Below are positions 43,815 to 52,121 of a DNA stretch of 64,000 nt, piece by piece. The notes under the pieces are model-generated. The model saw nothing but the letters and a program-made list of their open reading frames with translations, had not been told where the DNA came from and searched no databases. Positions within the stretch are counted from its first letter, which is position 1. Each line of letters opens with the position of its first letter. The translations under genes and the position numbers were made by a program. The DNA is from Jannaschia sp. M317 (lineage in GTDB: Bacteria > Pseudomonadota > Alphaproteobacteria > Rhodobacterales > Rhodobacteraceae). Where the stretch lies: NCBI RefSeq assembly GCF_025141175.1, contig NZ_CP081155.1, forward strand, positions 654,001-718,000, given 5' to 3'.

Positions 43815-44789
43815 ATGCTCGCCTACATCATTCGCCGCATCTTCCAGTCCGTCGTCGTCCTGCTGGCCGTCGGCCTCGTGGCTTTTTCCATGTTCCGGTT
43901 CGTCGGTGATCCGATCGAGCAGTTGCTGGGCCAGGAGCGCACCGTCCAGGACGTGGAACGTCTGCGCGAGGCGCTGGGCCTGAACGACCCCTTCCCGGTG
44001 CAATACGCCAAGTTTCTGGCCCGTGCGGCGACCGGTGATTTCGGCATTTCCTACCGGCAGTCGCGCCCCGTGGCCGAAATCATCGCCGAACGCGCGCCCG
44101 CCACGCTGGAACTGGCGCTGGTGTCCGGGGTTCTGGCCCTGACGGTCGGGATCGGCCTGGGCGTCTTTACCGCGATCCGGCGGGACGGTTGGGGGGCGAA
44201 CCTGATCATGTCGGCGTCTCTGATCGGGGTCAGTCTGCCGACCTTCCTGATCGGGATATTGTTGATCTACGTCTTTGGCGTCCAGCTGAGATGGCTGCCG
44301 ACCTTCGGCAGGGGAGAGGTCGTTGACCTTGGCTGGTGGACGACTGGTTTCCTGACGACCTCGGGGCTGAAGTCCTTGATCTTGCCGTCGATCACGCTGG
44401 GCCTGTTCCAGATGACGCTGATCATGCGCCTGGTTCGGTCCGAAATGCTCGAGGTGCTGCGCCAGGACTATATCCGCTTTGCCCGTGCGCGGGGGCTGTC
44501 GGCACGGGCGGTGAATTTCCGCCACGCGCTAAAGAACACCATGGTGCCCGTGATCACGGTCACCGGCCTGCAGCTGGGTGCCATCATCGCCTTTGCGATC
44601 ATCACCGAGACGGTGTTCCAATGGCCCGGCGTCGGTCTGTTGTTCATCAACGCCGTGCAATTCGTCGATATCCCCGTCATGGCGGCCTATCTGATGCTGA
44701 TCTCGGTGATGTTCGTGATGATCAACTTGCTGGTCGATATCCTTTATGTCTGGGTTGACCCCCGCTTGCGCATCGACGGGAGGCATTGA
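43815..44789 (+). CDS. Oligopeptide ABC transporter permease (DppB/OppB type)
   Basis: 324 residues, six membrane segments, starting MLAYIIRRIFQSVVVLLAVG, the typical first helix, with the conserved loop DYIRFARARGLSARAVNFRHALKN facing the ATPases. Stop and dppC start overlap (TGATG). Forms a heterodimer with the next permease. Confidence 0.93.
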   Translation: MLAYIIRRIFQSVVVLLAVGLVAFSMFRFVGDPIEQLLGQERTVQDVERLREALGLNDPFPVQYAKFLARAATGDFGISYRQSRPVAEIIAERAPATLELALVSGVLALTVGIGLGVFTAIRRDGWGANLIMSASLIGVSLPTFLIGILLIYVFGVQLRWLPTFGRGEVVDLGWWTTGFLTTSGLKSLILPSITLGLFQMTLIMRLVRSEMLEVLRQDYIRFARARGLSARAVNFRHALKNTMVPVITVTGLQLGAIIAFAIITETVFQWPGVGLLFINAVQFVDIPVMAAYLMLISVMFVMINLLVDILYVWVDPRLRIDGRH

Positions 44790-45739
44790 TGACCGACACG
44801 CCCGACACCACACCCGAGGCCGCCCCGTCCCGCCTGCGCATGGCCTGGGACAGCGACATCGCCTATTCTTTCCGCCGGTCGCCGGTGGCCATGATCGCGA
44901 CGTTCGTGACGCTGTTGATGGTACTGGCGGCGATCTTTGCGCCCCTGGTGGCGACGACCAACCCCTTTGACCCTGCATCCCTGAATCTGATGAACGGGTT
45001 TTCGCAGCCCGGCGTGCCCAATGCCTTTACCGGCGAAAGCTTCTGGCTGGGCACCGACGATCAGGGCCGCGACGTCTATTCGACGATCCTCTACGGCTTG
45101 CGGATATCGCTGTTCGTGGGGGTCATGGCGGTGATGTTCTCGATGGTTTTGGGCGTTCTGCTGGGCTTGCTGGCGGGCTATCTGGGCGGCTGGACCGAGA
45201 CGATCATCATGCGCGTGGCGGATGTGCAGCTGACGTTTCCGTCGATCCTTGTGGCGCTGTTGATCTTTGGGGTGGCGCGGGGCGTGATCCCGATCGAATA
45301 CCGCGATCAGATGGCGATCTGGGTGCTGATCATCGCGATCGGCCTGTCGGACTGGGTGCAATTCGCCCGCGTCGTGCGCGGGGCCACCCTGGTCGAGAAG
45401 AACAAGGAATACGTGCAGGCCGCACGCCTGATCGGGCGCAAGCCGGCTGCGATCATGTTGCGGCACATCCTGCCCAATGTTCTGTCGCCGGTGCTGGTCA
45501 TCGCGACCATTTCCCTGGCGCTGGCGATCATCGCCGAGGCGACGCTGTCGTTCCTGGGCGTGGGGGCACCGCCGACGCAGCCTTCGCTGGGGACGCTCAT
45601 CCGGATCGGACAGGATTTCCTGTTCTCGGGCGAATGGTGGATCCTGTTTTTCCCGGCGCTGACCTTGCTGGCGCTGGCGCTGTCGGTGAACCTGCTGGGT
45701 GACTGGCTGCGGGATGCGCTGAACCCGAGGCTGCGCTGA
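44789..45739 (+). CDS. Oligopeptide ABC transporter permease (DppC/OppC type)
   Basis: 316 residues with the OppC-type N-terminal domain (DSDIAYSFRRSPVAMIATF), GTDDQGRDVYSTILYGLRISL and the EAA-like loop EYVQAARLIGRKPAAIMLRHILPN. GGGAGG lies before the ATG. It is followed after 2 bp by a small gene and then by two ATPase genes further on. Confidence 0.93.
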   Translation: MTDTPDTTPEAAPSRLRMAWDSDIAYSFRRSPVAMIATFVTLLMVLAAIFAPLVATTNPFDPASLNLMNGFSQPGVPNAFTGESFWLGTDDQGRDVYSTILYGLRISLFVGVMAVMFSMVLGVLLGLLAGYLGGWTETIIMRVADVQLTFPSILVALLIFGVARGVIPIEYRDQMAIWVLIIAIGLSDWVQFARVVRGATLVEKNKEYVQAARLIGRKPAAIMLRHILPNVLSPVLVIATISLALAIIAEATLSFLGVGAPPTQPSLGTLIRIGQDFLFSGEWWILFFPALTLLALALSVNLLGDWLRDALNPRLR

Positions 45740-45741
45740 TC

Positions 45742-46050
45742 ATGGGCGGCGACCCCTATCGCGGCACCGGGTTCTGGCAGCCCAAACCGGAGGAGCGGGC
45801 CGCCCTGCGCCAGCATCTGCTGGCCGAGCTTCCGCCGGGGCACGTGCTCTATCCTCGCCGCGATACACTCGAGGTGGAGGCGCGGGCGCAGGACGGGGAC
45901 GATGTCATCGTGCGCACCGGCTGCGTCCGCAATCCGCTGGCCTTGGTGCAGATGACCTGGCGTGGCCGTCCGGAAATTGCGCCGTTTCTGCCGGAAACAA
46001 CGCTTTTTGCGTCTGACGATGCGCTGCGGATGCAGCTGGGGGGGGCGTGA
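45742..46050 (+). CDS. Small conserved hypothetical protein
   Basis: 102 residues, start 2 bp after the dppC stop, so it is translated with the importer. It looks globular and mixed (YPRRDTLEVEARAQDGDDVI, CVRNPLALVQMTWRGRPEIAPF). No motif recognised. It may be an unrelated passenger or a helper of the uptake pathway. Confidence 0.6.
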   Translation: MGGDPYRGTGFWQPKPEERAALRQHLLAELPPGHVLYPRRDTLEVEARAQDGDDVIVRTGCVRNPLALVQMTWRGRPEIAPFLPETTLFASDDALRMQLGGA

Positions 46051-46055
46051 TGCCC

Positions 46056-46250
46056 CTATTTCGCGGCGACACTGGCAAAGCGCAGGCGGCGATCCTGCTG
46101 CGGACCATCGGTGCACCAGGTTTCGCCCGACGCGATCCAGTGAACGTCCCGCGTGTCCGACCGGATGGTATAGCGACCCGGTTCAGCGGAGATGACCTCC
46201 GGCCCGATCAGGGTCAGAAACATTGCGAGGGCAGAAGCAGTAAGGCACAT
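46056..46250 (-). CDS. Small secreted protein, unknown function
   Basis: 64 residues read leftward: a signal peptide (MCLTASALAMFLTLIGPEVISA) followed by a short mature part with EPGRYTIRSDTRDVHW, one Trp-Cys and a polar tail. AAGG precedes the ATG at good distance. It lies inside the rightward peptide-importer block, between the small hypothetical gene and oppD, so it has its own transcription. No family recognised. The 173 bp to oppD show no other gene. Confidence 0.5.
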   Translation of the reverse strand: MCLTASALAMFLTLIGPEVISAEPGRYTIRSDTRDVHWIASGETWCTDGPQQDRRLRFASVAAK

Positions 46251-46423
46251 GTCTTGGTTCCTTGTCCTTGTGTGGCCCTCCCGCGCCGATGCGCCCCAGG
46301 CTACGCGCAGCGCCGCCCCGATCAACGGTTTGTGCCGCGTCGCGGCATGACATCACGCCGCAGCGCAGCAAGCGCGCACTTTGACGGCGCTTCTGCCGAA
46401 TATCTGACCTGTCGGAGACTGCC

Positions 46424-47404
46424 TTGACCCCTGTTCTCTCGCTCCGCGACCTGACGGTCGACATCCCCACGCGCCACGGCACCCTGCGCCCGGTCGACAA
46501 GGTCAGTTGGGACATCGCCGCCGGCGAGATCCTGGGCGTGGTCGGTGAATCCGGCGCGGGCAAGTCGATGACGGGCAACGCGGTCATCGGCCTGCTGGAC
46601 CCGCCCGCCCATATCTCCGGCGGAGAGGTCCTGCTGGAAGGCGAGCGGATCGACCACTACACCCTGCCGCAGATGCGCAAGATCCGGGGCAAGCGGATCG
46701 GGATGGTGTTCCAGGATCCCCTGACGTCTTTGAACCCGTTGCTCACGGTGGGCGAACAGCTGACCGAAACGATCCTGCGCCATCTCGACGTGTCGGACGA
46801 AGAGGCGAAGGCGCGGGCCATTCAAGGTCTGGATGAGGTCGGCATTCCGGCGGCCAAGGATCGGTTGGGCGCCTATCCGCATGAATTCTCGGGCGGGATG
46901 CGGCAACGGGTGGTGATCGCGCTGGCGCTATGTGCCGAGCCGACCCTGTTGATCGCGGATGAACCGACGACCGCGCTGGACGTATCGGTTCAGGCGCAGA
47001 TCATCGCGTTGCTCAAACGGTTGTGTCGCGAACGGGGAATGGCTGCGATGCTGGTGACCCATGACATGGGGGTGATCGCGGAAACCGCCGATCGCGTGGC
47101 CGTCATGTATGCCGGGCGCCTGGCCGAGATCGGGCCCGTCAGCCAGATCGTGGGCCAGCCGCGCCATCCCTATACCGACGGCCTGATGGCTTCGACGCCT
47201 GCGGCATCTGCCGGCCAACACCGATTGCGTCAGATCCCGGGTGCGATGCCCCGTCTGGGGCGGTTGCCGGACGGCTGCGCCTTTCATCCCCGTTGTCCGC
47301 GCGCGCAGGATCGTTGCCGACAGAACCCCGGTCCCAAGGTCGGCGAGGCCGACGCCCGCGCCGCCTGCTGGTTCCCCATCGATGCAGAGGAGAGCGCCGC
47401 ATGA
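46424..47404 (+). CDS. Oligopeptide ABC transporter ATP-binding protein (DppD/OppD type)
   Basis: 326 residues with Walker A (GESGAGKS), FQDPLTSLNPLLTVGEQ, signature FSGGMRQRVVIALALC, Walker B (TLLIADEPTTALD), and the C-terminal oligopeptide module with the Cys cluster CAFHPRCPRAQDRC. The start is a TTG behind CGGAG. The stop overlaps oppF (ATGA). Confidence 0.94.
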   Translation: MTPVLSLRDLTVDIPTRHGTLRPVDKVSWDIAAGEILGVVGESGAGKSMTGNAVIGLLDPPAHISGGEVLLEGERIDHYTLPQMRKIRGKRIGMVFQDPLTSLNPLLTVGEQLTETILRHLDVSDEEAKARAIQGLDEVGIPAAKDRLGAYPHEFSGGMRQRVVIALALCAEPTLLIADEPTTALDVSVQAQIIALLKRLCRERGMAAMLVTHDMGVIAETADRVAVMYAGRLAEIGPVSQIVGQPRHPYTDGLMASTPAASAGQHRLRQIPGAMPRLGRLPDGCAFHPRCPRAQDRCRQNPGPKVGEADARAACWFPIDAEESAA

Positions 47405-48399
47405 GCCCGTCCCGAACCCTCGTCTCGGTGCAGCGGCTCACCCGTGTTTTCGACGTCTCGAAACCCTGGTTGAACCGGCTGATCGAACGCCTGCCCAAAC
47501 GGATGCTGACCGCCGTGTCCGATGTCAGTTTCGACATCCCCGAACGCACGACCTATGCGCTGGTGGGTGAAAGCGGGTCGGGCAAGTCCACTATCGGCAA
47601 GATGGTGGTGGGCCTGCTGACCCCGTCCGAGGGGCATGTGGATATCGACGGCGTCGATCTGGTGACCGAACGCGACCCGGAGGTCATCGACCGCATCCGC
47701 ACCGACATCCAGATGATCTTTCAGGATCCCTTTGCGTCCCTGAACCCGCGCTGGCGTGTACGGGACATCATCACGGAACCGGTGGTGGCACGGGGGGGCA
47801 AGGTCGACGGCCTGGCCGAACGGTTGCTGGAACAGGTGGGCCTGGCCGCCGAAGACGCGAGCAAATACCCGCACCAGTTCTCCGGCGGACAGCGGCAGCG
47901 GCTGTGCGTGGCGCGGGCCCTTGCGTCAGAGCCGAAGCTGATTGTCTGCGATGAACCGACCAGCGCGCTGGACGTCTCGGTTCAGGCACAGGTTCTGAAC
48001 CTGATGAGCGATCTGAAGGATGAGCACGGGCTGACCTACCTGTTCATCAGCCATGATCTGACGGTCGTGCGGCACATGGCCGATACCATCGGCGTGCTGT
48101 ATCTGGGCCGCCTGGTCGAGGAGGCACCGCCCGAGGCGCTGTTTACCCAACCCGCGCATCCCTACACGGCGATGCTGATCGATGCGGCCCCGAAGCTGGA
48201 CGCCTTCGGGCGCGAGGTGATCCCCCCCGAGGGTGAGATCCCCGACCCAATCGACCCGCCCAAGGGCTGCGCCTTCCACCCACGTTGCCCACTGGCCACC
48301 GATATCTGCAAGCAGGAACGTCCGCCGTTGGAGGCCTTCGGTGCCGGTCGTGTCGCCTGTCACCACGCGGGCGAGATCAAGTTGGAGAGCGCCGCCTGA
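47401..48399 (+). CDS. Oligopeptide ABC transporter ATP-binding protein (DppF/OppF type)
   Basis: 332 residues; Walker A (GESGSGKS), FQDPFASLNPRWRVRDI, signature FSGGQRQRLCVARAL, Walker B (KLIVCDEPTSALD), C-terminal CAFHPRCPLATDIC. An earlier in-frame start lies inside oppD and is not used. Last gene of the importer; two palindromes follow it. Confidence 0.94.
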   Translation: MSPSRTLVSVQRLTRVFDVSKPWLNRLIERLPKRMLTAVSDVSFDIPERTTYALVGESGSGKSTIGKMVVGLLTPSEGHVDIDGVDLVTERDPEVIDRIRTDIQMIFQDPFASLNPRWRVRDIITEPVVARGGKVDGLAERLLEQVGLAAEDASKYPHQFSGGQRQRLCVARALASEPKLIVCDEPTSALDVSVQAQVLNLMSDLKDEHGLTYLFISHDLTVVRHMADTIGVLYLGRLVEEAPPEALFTQPAHPYTAMLIDAAPKLDAFGREVIPPEGEIPDPIDPPKGCAFHPRCPLATDICKQERPPLEAFGAGRVACHHAGEIKLESAA

Positions 48400-48426
48400 A
48401 CTGGCCGCCCGGTGGCGGGCGGGCGA

Positions 48427-48470
48427 TCATTTTCTTCGAAGAAAATGACCAGATCCTTCGAAGGATCTGG
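48427..48470. repeat. Two abutting perfect 22-bp palindromes
   Basis: The first (48427-48448) has arms TCATTTTCTTC and its complement; the second (48449-48470) has arms CCAGATCCTTC and its complement. Both are centred on TTCGAA and follow each other without a gap. They lie between the convergent oppF and Lin0512 genes and should fold as strong hairpins in either transcript, so they probably act as a bidirectional terminator. The first, AT-rich one stands out from the GC-rich surroundings. Confidence 0.85.
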
Positions 48471-48482
48471 CTGCGGACCGGG

Positions 48483-48848
48483 TCAGTCGCCTTGCAAGGT
48501 GAAGGGGCTGTTGCCGGTTTCCAGGAAGGCCCGAACGCCTGCGATGACCAAGGTTGTGTCGGCGCTGCCGCCCATGCCCTCGTCGGTCAGGCCCCCTGCC
48601 TCGCAGATCACCTCGACCGTGCCATAAGGCAGCGCCGCTGCGACCGCTGCGCGATCCACGGCTTCGGGGTCCGGGCAGGCGATGGTCACCTCGATCCGCA
48701 TCTTGTGCGGCACCTTCCAGGTCGCGAACACCGACAGCGACGAATGGCGGATCGCGTCAGACACGGCACGCAACGCGGCCTTGGTCATGTCGCGGCCATG
48801 GACGTCCGCACCCATGCCGATTTCCAGGATCAATTGCTGTTCGCTCAT
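48483..48848 (-). CDS. Lin0512 family protein (copy 1)
   Basis: 121 residues, starting with the Lin0512 signature LILEIGMGADVHGRDMTKAA, then VSDAIRHSSLS and RIEVTIACPDPEAVDRAAVAAALPYGTV. Small uncharacterised family. Overlaps the second copy by 4 bp and lies in the ureide-degradation operon, which suggests a role near purine-ring or ureide hydrolysis. No catalytic residues can be assigned. Confidence 0.8.
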   Translation of the reverse strand: MSEQQLILEIGMGADVHGRDMTKAALRAVSDAIRHSSLSVFATWKVPHKMRIEVTIACPDPEAVDRAAVAAALPYGTVEVICEAGGLTDEGMGGSADTTLVIAGVRAFLETGNSPFTLQGD

Positions 48849-49189
48849 CGTGCGATCTCCACGTCGAAGCTGACCGAGATGATGGCATTGGCCACCACGA
48901 CATGCTTGTCCCGCGACGGCAGGCGCGCGCCGCCCTTTACGGCCGCGACGGTCACGGTGCCATAGGGCGCTTCGGCGGCCACGCGGGCGGTATCGACGGC
49001 CCCCGGATCGGGCACGCCCACGCGGATATCCACCAGCATGGCGTCACGTGGGAACCCGAAGGCCGGGCCGATGGTCAGGGAATTGCGGTGCAGCGCATCA
49101 AAGACGGCACGACAGGCGGCCTTGGTCTGATCCTCGCCGGTCAGGTCGGTGCCCATCCCCATTTCGATGGCGAATTGCGTCTTTGGCAT
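48845..49189 (-). CDS. Lin0512 family protein (copy 2)
   Basis: 114 residues, the same build as the neighbour (FAIEMGMGTDLTGEDQTKAACRAV; VDIRVGVPDPGAVDTARVAAEAPYGTV), clearly a paralogue. It starts 3 bp after allA and is joined to copy 1 by ATGA. Two copies suggest that they form a hetero-oligomer (inference). Confidence 0.8.
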   Translation of the reverse strand: MPKTQFAIEMGMGTDLTGEDQTKAACRAVFDALHRNSLTIGPAFGFPRDAMLVDIRVGVPDPGAVDTARVAAEAPYGTVTVAAVKGGARLPSRDKHVVVANAIISVSFDVEIAR

Positions 49190-49192
49190 GTC

Positions 49193-49669
49193 TCAGCGCT
49201 CCACTGTCCAAGGGATGTCGTAGTGATGTTCGTCCAGATTGTCCGCCGTCGCCTCGCGGTCAATGACCGCGAACAGGCCGGGGGCCTGCAGCGGCGTCAG
49301 CACCCCGTGCCAGGTGCCCCGGTGGAACTGGATGCCTTGGTGCGGGGCGGTCAGGAAGGCGCGCGGCGCGCTGTCGGGGGCGTCGGCCACGATCACCAGA
49401 AACGGGTGCTCGGTCATCGGCAGGAATGCCTGCGATCCCTTGGGGTGCCGTTCGATCAGGTCGAGACGGTACGGCAGGGTGCGGGGGATGGCGTCAAACA
49501 GGCTGATGGACGCCGGGCCGTCCACATCCGGGCGGCAGCGGTCGTGCCAGCGGGTGCACATGTCCGCGTTGATGCGCCGCGCCTCGCCCGTGCCGCAGGC
49601 GATGACGGTGCCGTAGGGGGCAAAGGCGGCGGCGGTCAGCGGTTCGGCCCGGATTACCCGGTCTACCAT
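49193..49669 (-). CDS. allA: Ureidoglycolate lyase
   Basis: Splits ureidoglycolate to glyoxylate and urea, the last ureide step. 158 residues, typical for AllA, with FAPYGTVIACG, the IERHPKGSQAFLPM core and FHRGTWHGVLTPL. It overlaps the PuuE-UraD gene by 7 bp. Confidence 0.93.
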   Translation of the reverse strand: MVDRVIRAEPLTAAAFAPYGTVIACGTGEARRINADMCTRWHDRCRPDVDGPASISLFDAIPRTLPYRLDLIERHPKGSQAFLPMTEHPFLVIVADAPDSAPRAFLTAPHQGIQFHRGTWHGVLTPLQAPGLFAVIDREATADNLDEHHYDIPWTVER

Positions 49670-51135
49670 TGCAGCGCCTCCAACCGCAGGCGGGCGATGC
49701 GTTCGACCTGACGACAGGCCTCGGCGAATTCCACCTCGCGGTCGTTCGCGATACGCCGGTGAAAGGCATCCAGGATGCCGGCCTTGTCGTGATCCTTGAC
49801 CGCGATGATGAAGGGAAACCCGAAGCGGGCCACGTAATCGGCGTTGAGCCTCTGGAACGTCTCCCGCTCGTTGTCGGTCAAATGGTCGAGACCAGCGCTG
49901 GCCTGTTCGGCCGTGCTTTCGTTGGTGAGCCGTCCGGCGGCGGCCAGTTTGCCAGCCAGGTCCGGATGCGCGGTCAGGACGGCCAGGCGCGCGTCCTCCG
50001 ACCCGGCGCGGAAAGCGCGGGACATGGCGGCGGACAGGCCGGCGGGATGGTGGTGGGCGGGGCCCAGTTCTGCCTCCCAGGTGTGTTCGGCCACCCAGGG
50101 GGAATGTTCGAAGATGCCGCCGAAGCGGGCAACGAAGGCGTCGCGGTCCATCTCGTGCACCATGTCACCGGAGGAGACGTCGCGGTCCGACAGGGCGGGC
50201 ACCGCATCGCGCACCAGATCGCGGGCACCTCGGGCCGATTGCACGACCGGCGGGTGGACCTTGGCCCAATGCGCGGCAATCTGTTCGCGGGTGGCGACCC
50301 AGACGCCTTCGTGGCTGCGCACGTGATCGAGAAACCGTTTCAGCGCCTGTGCCCGTCCGGGACGACCAGCCAGGCGGCAATGCAGACCCACCGACATCAT
50401 CCGCCCCCCTTCGGCATAGAGACAGTCGAAACTGTCGCGCAGATACTGCTCCCACGAGGCGCCATCGGCATGGCCTGCCTGGATCGCGAACCGCATGTCA
50501 TTGGCGTCCAGCGTGTAGGGCAGGATCATCTGGGGCCGGTCGCCGATGCGCACGTAATACGGCAGATCGTCGGCATAGCTGTCGGAGATATAGGCCAGCT
50601 CTCCTTCTTCTGCGGCCAGCCGCACGGTGTTCTGGGAACAACGCCCGGTGTACCAGCCACGCGGAGGTGTGCCGGTCAGATCGGTGTGCAGGTCCAGTGC
50701 GGCCCGAATTGCCGCGCGTTCCTCAGCCTCGGGCATGTCCTTGTGCTCGACCCATTTCAGGCCGTGGGACGCGATTTCCCATCCCGCCCCCTGCATCGCC
50801 TCCAGTTGGAGCGGCGAGCGGGCGAGGGCGGTCGCCACGCCGTAGACCGTGACGGGCAGGTCGCGCAGCATCCGGTGCAGACGCCAGAACCCGGCGCGCG
50901 ACCCGTATTCATAGATCGATTCCATGTTCCAGTGCCGTTGACCGGGCCAGGGTTGGGCCCCGGTGATTTCCGACAGGAACGCTTCGGAAGCAGGGTCGCC
51001 GTGCAGGATGTTGTTCTCGCCCCCCTCTTCGTAGTTCAGCACAAGGGACAGGGCGATACGGGCACCGCCCGGCCAATGGGCGTCGGGCGGGGTGGGGCCG
51101 TGGCCCAGCATGTCGCGGGGATAGCGGTCGGGCAT
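49663..51135 (-). CDS. puuE: Fused allantoinase PuuE and OHCU decarboxylase UraD
   Basis: 490 residues in two parts. Residues 1 to about 315 are PuuE, an allantoinase of the polysaccharide-deacetylase fold (LVLNYEEGGENNIL, EIASHGLKWVEHKDM, GWYTGRCSQNTVRLA). The rest is 2-oxo-4-hydroxy-4-carboxy-5-ureidoimidazoline decarboxylase (HSPWVAEHTWEAE, LTAHPDLAGKLA, FGFPFIIAVKDH). So one polypeptide makes allantoin and opens its ring, giving allantoate. Such fusions are known from alphaproteobacteria. Upstream urate oxidase is not here. Confidence 0.93.
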   Translation of the reverse strand: MPDRYPRDMLGHGPTPPDAHWPGGARIALSLVLNYEEGGENNILHGDPASEAFLSEITGAQPWPGQRHWNMESIYEYGSRAGFWRLHRMLRDLPVTVYGVATALARSPLQLEAMQGAGWEIASHGLKWVEHKDMPEAEERAAIRAALDLHTDLTGTPPRGWYTGRCSQNTVRLAAEEGELAYISDSYADDLPYYVRIGDRPQMILPYTLDANDMRFAIQAGHADGASWEQYLRDSFDCLYAEGGRMMSVGLHCRLAGRPGRAQALKRFLDHVRSHEGVWVATREQIAAHWAKVHPPVVQSARGARDLVRDAVPALSDRDVSSGDMVHEMDRDAFVARFGGIFEHSPWVAEHTWEAELGPAHHHPAGLSAAMSRAFRAGSEDARLAVLTAHPDLAGKLAAAGRLTNESTAEQASAGLDHLTDNERETFQRLNADYVARFGFPFIIAVKDHDKAGILDAFHRRIANDREVEFAEACRQVERIARLRLEALQW

Positions 51136-51201
51136 GGAAACTCCGGGATGCGTGGGTCGGTTGCCCGACCATGACGCGCAGCGCCCCGAGGGTCCAGTCG
51201 A

Positions 51202-51966
51202 TCAATCCGTCGACAGCAGCGACAATTCGGCGGCGGCGGCCTTCAACTCGGGCAGGCGGGCAATCGCCTCGGTCACGGACATGCGCTGCACCGGCGCATG
51301 AACCGACAGCGTCGCCAAAAGCCGGTCGTTGGCATCGAGGATGGGTACGGCCACGGCGACCATATCCTCCATGAACTCGCCCCGGTCGGTGGCATGGCCG
51401 TCACGGCGGATGCACTCGATCTCCAGCTTCAGGTCTTCGGGATCGGTGAAGGTATGTGCGGCCAGTGGTTTCAGCGTGGCCGTGTTCAGATAGCCGCGCA
51501 GGGACCGGTCGGGCATCGTCGACAGGAACATCTTGCCCGCAGCCGTGGCATAAAGCGGGACGCGCGTGCCGATGGGCAACTGGATGCGCAGCGGCCACTC
51601 CGTCTCGACCCGTTCGATATAGACCATGTTCTCGCCGTCCGGCAGAGAGATGTTGCAAGTCTCGCCGAAGGTGCGACTAAGCCGGGTCAGAATGCTGCGC
51701 CGCGCGCTTTGCAGATGCGACGTCGACAGCACCCCGCCGGCCATCCGGCGCAGGCGCGGGCCGGGCAGATAGGCGCGCTCGCCAATATCGCGTTGCAGGA
51801 AGCCTTCGGCCTCCAAGGTCGCAAACAGCCTGTGGATCGTGGGCTTGGGAAGGCCCAAGCGCGCGTTGACGGACGTCGGCGTCACCGGAGCACCGCTGCG
51901 CGACATCTCTTCCAGGACCAGCACGAGCCGGAGGTTCGTCGGAATGGTCTCGTTCTGACCGTCCAT
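51202..51966 (-). CDS. IclR family regulator of ureide degradation
   Basis: 254 residues: N-terminal winged helix (TPTSVNARLGLPKPTIHRLFATLEAEGFL) and C-terminal IclR ligand-binding domain (GETCNISLPDGENMVYIERV; LYATAAGKMFLSTM; VAVPILDANDRLLATLSV). It reads into the puuE-uraD genes 66 bp downstream. A second start at 52005 (behind GGGAGG) would add 13 residues; the one chosen has AAAGGG. Likely sensor of a ureide such as allantoin or glyoxylate (inference). Confidence 0.86.
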   Translation of the reverse strand: MDGQNETIPTNLRLVLVLEEMSRSGAPVTPTSVNARLGLPKPTIHRLFATLEAEGFLQRDIGERAYLPGPRLRRMAGGVLSTSHLQSARRSILTRLSRTFGETCNISLPDGENMVYIERVETEWPLRIQLPIGTRVPLYATAAGKMFLSTMPDRSLRGYLNTATLKPLAAHTFTDPEDLKLEIECIRRDGHATDRGEFMEDMVAVAVPILDANDRLLATLSVHAPVQRMSVTEAIARLPELKAAAAELSLLSTD

Positions 51967-52121
51967 GGAAGGCACCCTTTCTGCCCCGGTCGCATCAACG
52001 GGCATCCGGCCTCCCGAACCGATGCCCGGAGGAGGGCCGGGTGGCCCGTCGCCGGATGACAGCCGATATAGGACAGGTCACCGGAATTTGAAAGCGCTTC
52101 GGTGTGGCTCCCTTGGCGGGG

